From NCBI GenBank assembly GCA_039182715.1, contig JBCDBY010000190.1, forward strand, positions 1 through 8,957: a stretch of 8,957 bases of DNA, read 5' to 3'. This document shows, piece after piece, positions 7,439 through 8,957 of this stretch. Position 1 is the first letter of the stretch; each line of letters begins with the position of its first letter. The position numbers and the translations under genes are program-made. Below the pieces are notes generated by a model, which made no database searches, was not told where the DNA came from, and saw nothing but the letters and a program-made list of their open reading frames with translations. This DNA comes from JBCDBY01 sp039182715 (GTDB taxonomy: Bacteria; Planctomycetota; PLA2).

Positions 7439-8320
7439 CTACTCCAGGTTGGCGGCCTGCTCCTTGAGCCGGTCGACGCTCGACTTGAGCGCGATGACGG
7501 CGCGCGCAAGCTGCGTGTCCTGGCTCTTGGAGCCCATCGTGTTCGCTTCGCGCAGCATCTCCTGCGCGAGGAAGTCGAGCGTGCGTCCCATCTCGCCGCC
7601 GTTGGCGAGCAGCGCGTCGAACTCGTCGAGATGTGCGCGCAGACGGGTAATCTCCTCGCGCACGTCGGAGCGGTCGGCAACCAGCGCCATCTCGCGCGCG
7701 AGCGTCGCCTCGTCGAGCTCCACGCCGTGATCGGCGAGCAGCGCGTCGATGCGCTCCTTGAGCTTGGCGGCCTGCTCCTCCAGCACGACCGGCACGCGCT
7801 TCTCGACGTTCTTGATCTCGGCGCGCATCGCCTTGGTGATCGCGAGCAGGTCCTTCACGAGGTGCTTCGCCTCGCGCTCGCGCATCGCGTCGAGCGCGTC
7901 GAGCGCGCCGACGACCGCGTCCTTGACCACCTTCCAGTCGGCGGGGCGCAGCGGCTTGCTGGCGCCCGTTTCGATGGCGCCGGGCAGCTGCGCGATGCCG
8001 TCGGGACTCAGGTGGCCCTCGACCAGCCCCTGCTTGCGCAGCGCCGCCATCGCCTGCTCGTAGCCGGCGACCACTTCGGAGCGCACGCGAATGACGTCCT
8101 CGGCGGCGAGCAGCTGCGTCCGGACGTAGCAGGTGACCGTGCCGCGGCGCAGGCGGCCGCGTACCAGCTTCTCCATTTCCGGCTCGCGCGCGGCGAGGAA
8201 GCTGGGCGTGCGGAAGTTGAGCTTGAGGCTGCGCGCGTTGACGGTGCGAATCTCGACTTCGACCGACATTCGGGTTCCGGTCGCCTGTGCGGCTCCGTAC
8301 CCGGTCATGCTGCGCGGCAT
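7439..8320 (-). CDS. yicC: YicC/YloC-family endoribonuclease
   Basis: The 293-residue protein matches the YicC family across its whole length (E. coli YicC is 287 residues). Members have been described as metal-dependent endoribonucleases, with a role in small-RNA turnover reported for the E. coli protein. The N-terminal domain starts with the hallmark PRSMTGYG and continues with EIRTVNAR (residues 23-30). The C-terminal DUF1732 domain holds DRSDVREEITRLRAHLDEF (216-234), the GRTLDFLAQEMLREANTMGSK run (about 245-265) and the terminal LKEQAANLE. Conserved acidic and polar residues visible here include E222, E223, H230, E254, E258 and N260. The region at about 150-195 (REREAKHLVKDLL onward) is helical and probably coiled coil. 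The start codon is ATG 7 nt after the secG stop, with no good ribosome-binding site nearby. The stop is TAG, 3 nt before gmk. yicC-gmk adjacency is widespread in bacteria. Confidence 0.95.
   Translation of the reverse strand: MPRSMTGYGAAQATGTRMSVEVEIRTVNARSLKLNFRTPSFLAAREPEMEKLVRGRLRRGTVTCYVRTQLLAAEDVIRVRSEVVAGYEQAMAALRKQGLVEGHLSPDGIAQLPGAIETGASKPLRPADWKVVKDAVVGALDALDAMREREAKHLVKDLLAITKAMRAEIKNVEKRVPVVLEEQAAKLKERIDALLADHGVELDEATLAREMALVADRSDVREEITRLRAHLDEFDALLANGGEMGRTLDFLAQEMLREANTMGSKSQDTQLARAVIALKSSVDRLKEQAANLE
7442..7445 (-). promoter_or_regulatory. Shine-Dalgarno site of gmk, inside the end of yicC
   Basis: The last two sense codons of yicC on the minus strand are CTG GAG, giving a GGAG site 6 nt before the GTG start of gmk. 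The site overlaps coding sequence and the yicC stop lies between it and the gmk start, so translation of gmk is probably coupled to termination on yicC. Confidence 0.7.
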
Positions 8321-8327
8321 GGGGCGG

Positions 8328-8660
8328 CTACTTGTCCTCGTCGCCCGAGTTCGTATCCGTGATGGCCGGCTCGCCGTCGGTATCCAGGATCGACCCGTCT
8401 TCCTCGTGGGGGATGATCGCGTAGAAGATCGCCAGCAGCAGGAAGATGCCCGCCAGGTAGCTGGTGAACTTGTTCACGCCGCCGGTCTGCACGCCGAAGG
8501 TCTCCGCGCCCGCGCCGCCGAAGGCGCCCGACAGGCCGCCGCCCTTGGGCTCCTGCAGCAGGATGATCAGGATCAGCAGCAGCGAAACCAGCACGAACAG
8601 GAAGAAGACCAGTCCGCTGAGGAAGTTCCAGACCGAGAAGGCAACAAGTAGCGCGTCCAT
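8328..8660 (-). CDS. secG: Preprotein translocase subunit SecG
   Basis: SecG is the small accessory subunit of the SecYEG protein-conducting channel in the inner membrane and assists SecA-driven export. The 110-residue product has the family layout of two membrane helices (about residues 13-35 and 65-83). They are joined by a glycine-rich loop with the signature LLQEPKGGGLSGAFGG at about 34-49, matching the family pattern LLQxxKGGGL..FGG, then ETFG. The tail after the second helix (85-110) is strongly acidic, with about ten Asp or Glu residues. Family length is usually 75-120 residues, so this is complete. The ATG start has a GGAG site 7 nt upstream, and the stop is TAG. It sits 49 nt after tpiA and 7 nt before yicC. 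The tpiA-secG pairing is common in several bacterial groups and supports the call. Confidence 0.94.
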   Translation of the reverse strand: MDALLVAFSVWNFLSGLVFFLFVLVSLLLILIILLQEPKGGGLSGAFGGAGAETFGVQTGGVNKFTSYLAGIFLLLAIFYAIIPHEEDGSILDTDGEPAITDTNSGDEDK

Positions 8661-8667
8661 GGCGATG

Positions 8668-8671
8668 CTCC
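8668..8671 (-). promoter_or_regulatory. Shine-Dalgarno site of secG
   Basis: On the minus strand GGAG lies 7 nt before the ATG of secG, in the 49-nt gap after tpiA. It is one of the two clear ribosome-binding sites in the window and supports the start at 8660. Confidence 0.75.
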
Positions 8672-8699
8672 GAAGAAGCCCGATAGTCTAGCGGGGAAT

Positions 8700-8720
8700 C
8701 CGGTCTTCGCTAGAGACCGG
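8700..8720 (-). other. Perfect 7-bp inverted repeat spanning the tpiA stop codon
   Basis: Positions 8700-8706 (CCGGTCT) and 8714-8720 (AGACCGG) are exact reverse complements separated by a 7-nt loop that contains the tpiA TAG codon. In the minus-strand transcript this would form a G+C-rich hairpin at the tpiA/secG boundary. No T-run follows on either strand, so it does not look like a standard intrinsic terminator. A processing or mRNA-stability hairpin that sets different levels of tpiA and secG is one possibility, and chance is another. Confidence 0.5.
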
Positions 8721-8957
8721 CCTGCGCGATCCTGATGAAGCTGTCCGCCTTGAGGCTCGCGCCGCCGACCAGCACGCCGTTGATGTCGCCGATCTCCATG
8801 AGCTGGCGCGCGTTTTCCGGCTTCACGCTGCCCCCGTACAGGATGCGAATCGAGGCGCCCGCGGCGCCGAAGCGCTCCTTCAGCTGGCCGCGAATGAGCA
8901 CGTGGACCTCCTCGGCCTGCGCCGGGGTGGCGGTCAAACCGGTGCCGATGGCCCAGA
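8710..8957 (-). CDS. tpiA: Triosephosphate isomerase, C-terminal part (partial, cut by window edge)
   Basis: This is the 3' end of a gene for the glycolytic and gluconeogenic enzyme that interconverts dihydroxyacetone phosphate and glyceraldehyde 3-phosphate in the cytoplasm. The frame enters from the window edge with WAIGTG, the flexible loop 6 that closes over the active site, followed by TATPAQAEEVH. The phosphate-binding segment YGGSVKPENA and the C-terminal GVLVGGASLKADSF signature follow, and the protein ends in AQAGL with stop TAG. The catalytic Lys, His and Glu lie upstream of the window. The residue after WAIGTG is Leu, where many family members have Lys; I see no sign of inactivation. 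An in-frame TTG in this loop could be mistaken for a start, but the homology runs through it, so the gene is a fragment only because of the window edge. It is followed by secG after 49 nt and appears to lead the operon seen here. Confidence 0.97.
   Translation of the reverse strand, partial: WAIGTGLTATPAQAEEVHVLIRGQLKERFGAAGASIRILYGGSVKPENARQLMEIGDINGVLVGGASLKADSFIRIAQAGL

Noticed and set aside
6755..8362. Plus-strand open frame of 535 codons opposite gmk and yicC
   Set aside because: The minus strand carries well-conserved families with complete motifs; the plus frame is compositionally biased and resembles no family.
8932..8957. Leu in place of Lys after WAIGTG in triosephosphate isomerase loop 6
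   Set aside because: This hinge position varies between family members and all other visible motifs are normal, so it does not suggest altered function.

Overview
The window reads as a stretch of a high-G+C bacterial chromosome (G+C roughly two thirds by eye, strong G/C bias at third codon positions). All seven genes are on the minus strand and lie so close together that one transcription unit is the simplest reading. Transcription runs from high to low coordinates, and any promoter must lie beyond position 8957. The gene mix, with an exported protein carrying a repeated LGxRxxxGx(W/Y) motif next to a TPR-like segment, resembles Planctomycetota or a related lineage. That placement is an inference, not something the sequence proves.

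The upstream half (8957 to 6902) is a conserved housekeeping block: the 3' end of tpiA (triosephosphate isomerase), secG (Sec translocon subunit), yicC (YicC/YloC-family endoribonuclease) and gmk (guanylate kinase). The spacings are 49, 7 and 3 nt. A perfect 7-bp inverted repeat spans the tpiA stop codon, and the gmk ribosome-binding site is formed by the last codons of yicC.

The downstream half (6891 to 119) is an envelope or membrane module joined to that block by only 10 nt. It holds a secreted protein of unknown function with what looks like a gluzincin protease fold signature lacking the catalytic Glu (HAWTH instead of HExxH). After it come a 560-residue MscS-family mechanosensitive channel with its own signal peptide and a 1215-residue membrane protein overlapping the channel gene by 11 nt. 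This last protein contains a clear voltage-sensor-like four-helix domain, with six arginines at every third position in S4. No recognisable S5-filter-S6 pore follows; instead there are a second pair of membrane helices and a large unrecognised soluble region.

The most interesting features are the pore-less voltage-sensor protein coupled to a mechanosensitive channel, the degenerate metalloprotease motif in the gene before them, and the exclusive use of TAG as stop codon in all seven genes of a G+C-rich genome. There are no RNA genes, mobile elements, CRISPR arrays or plus-strand genes that I can support.
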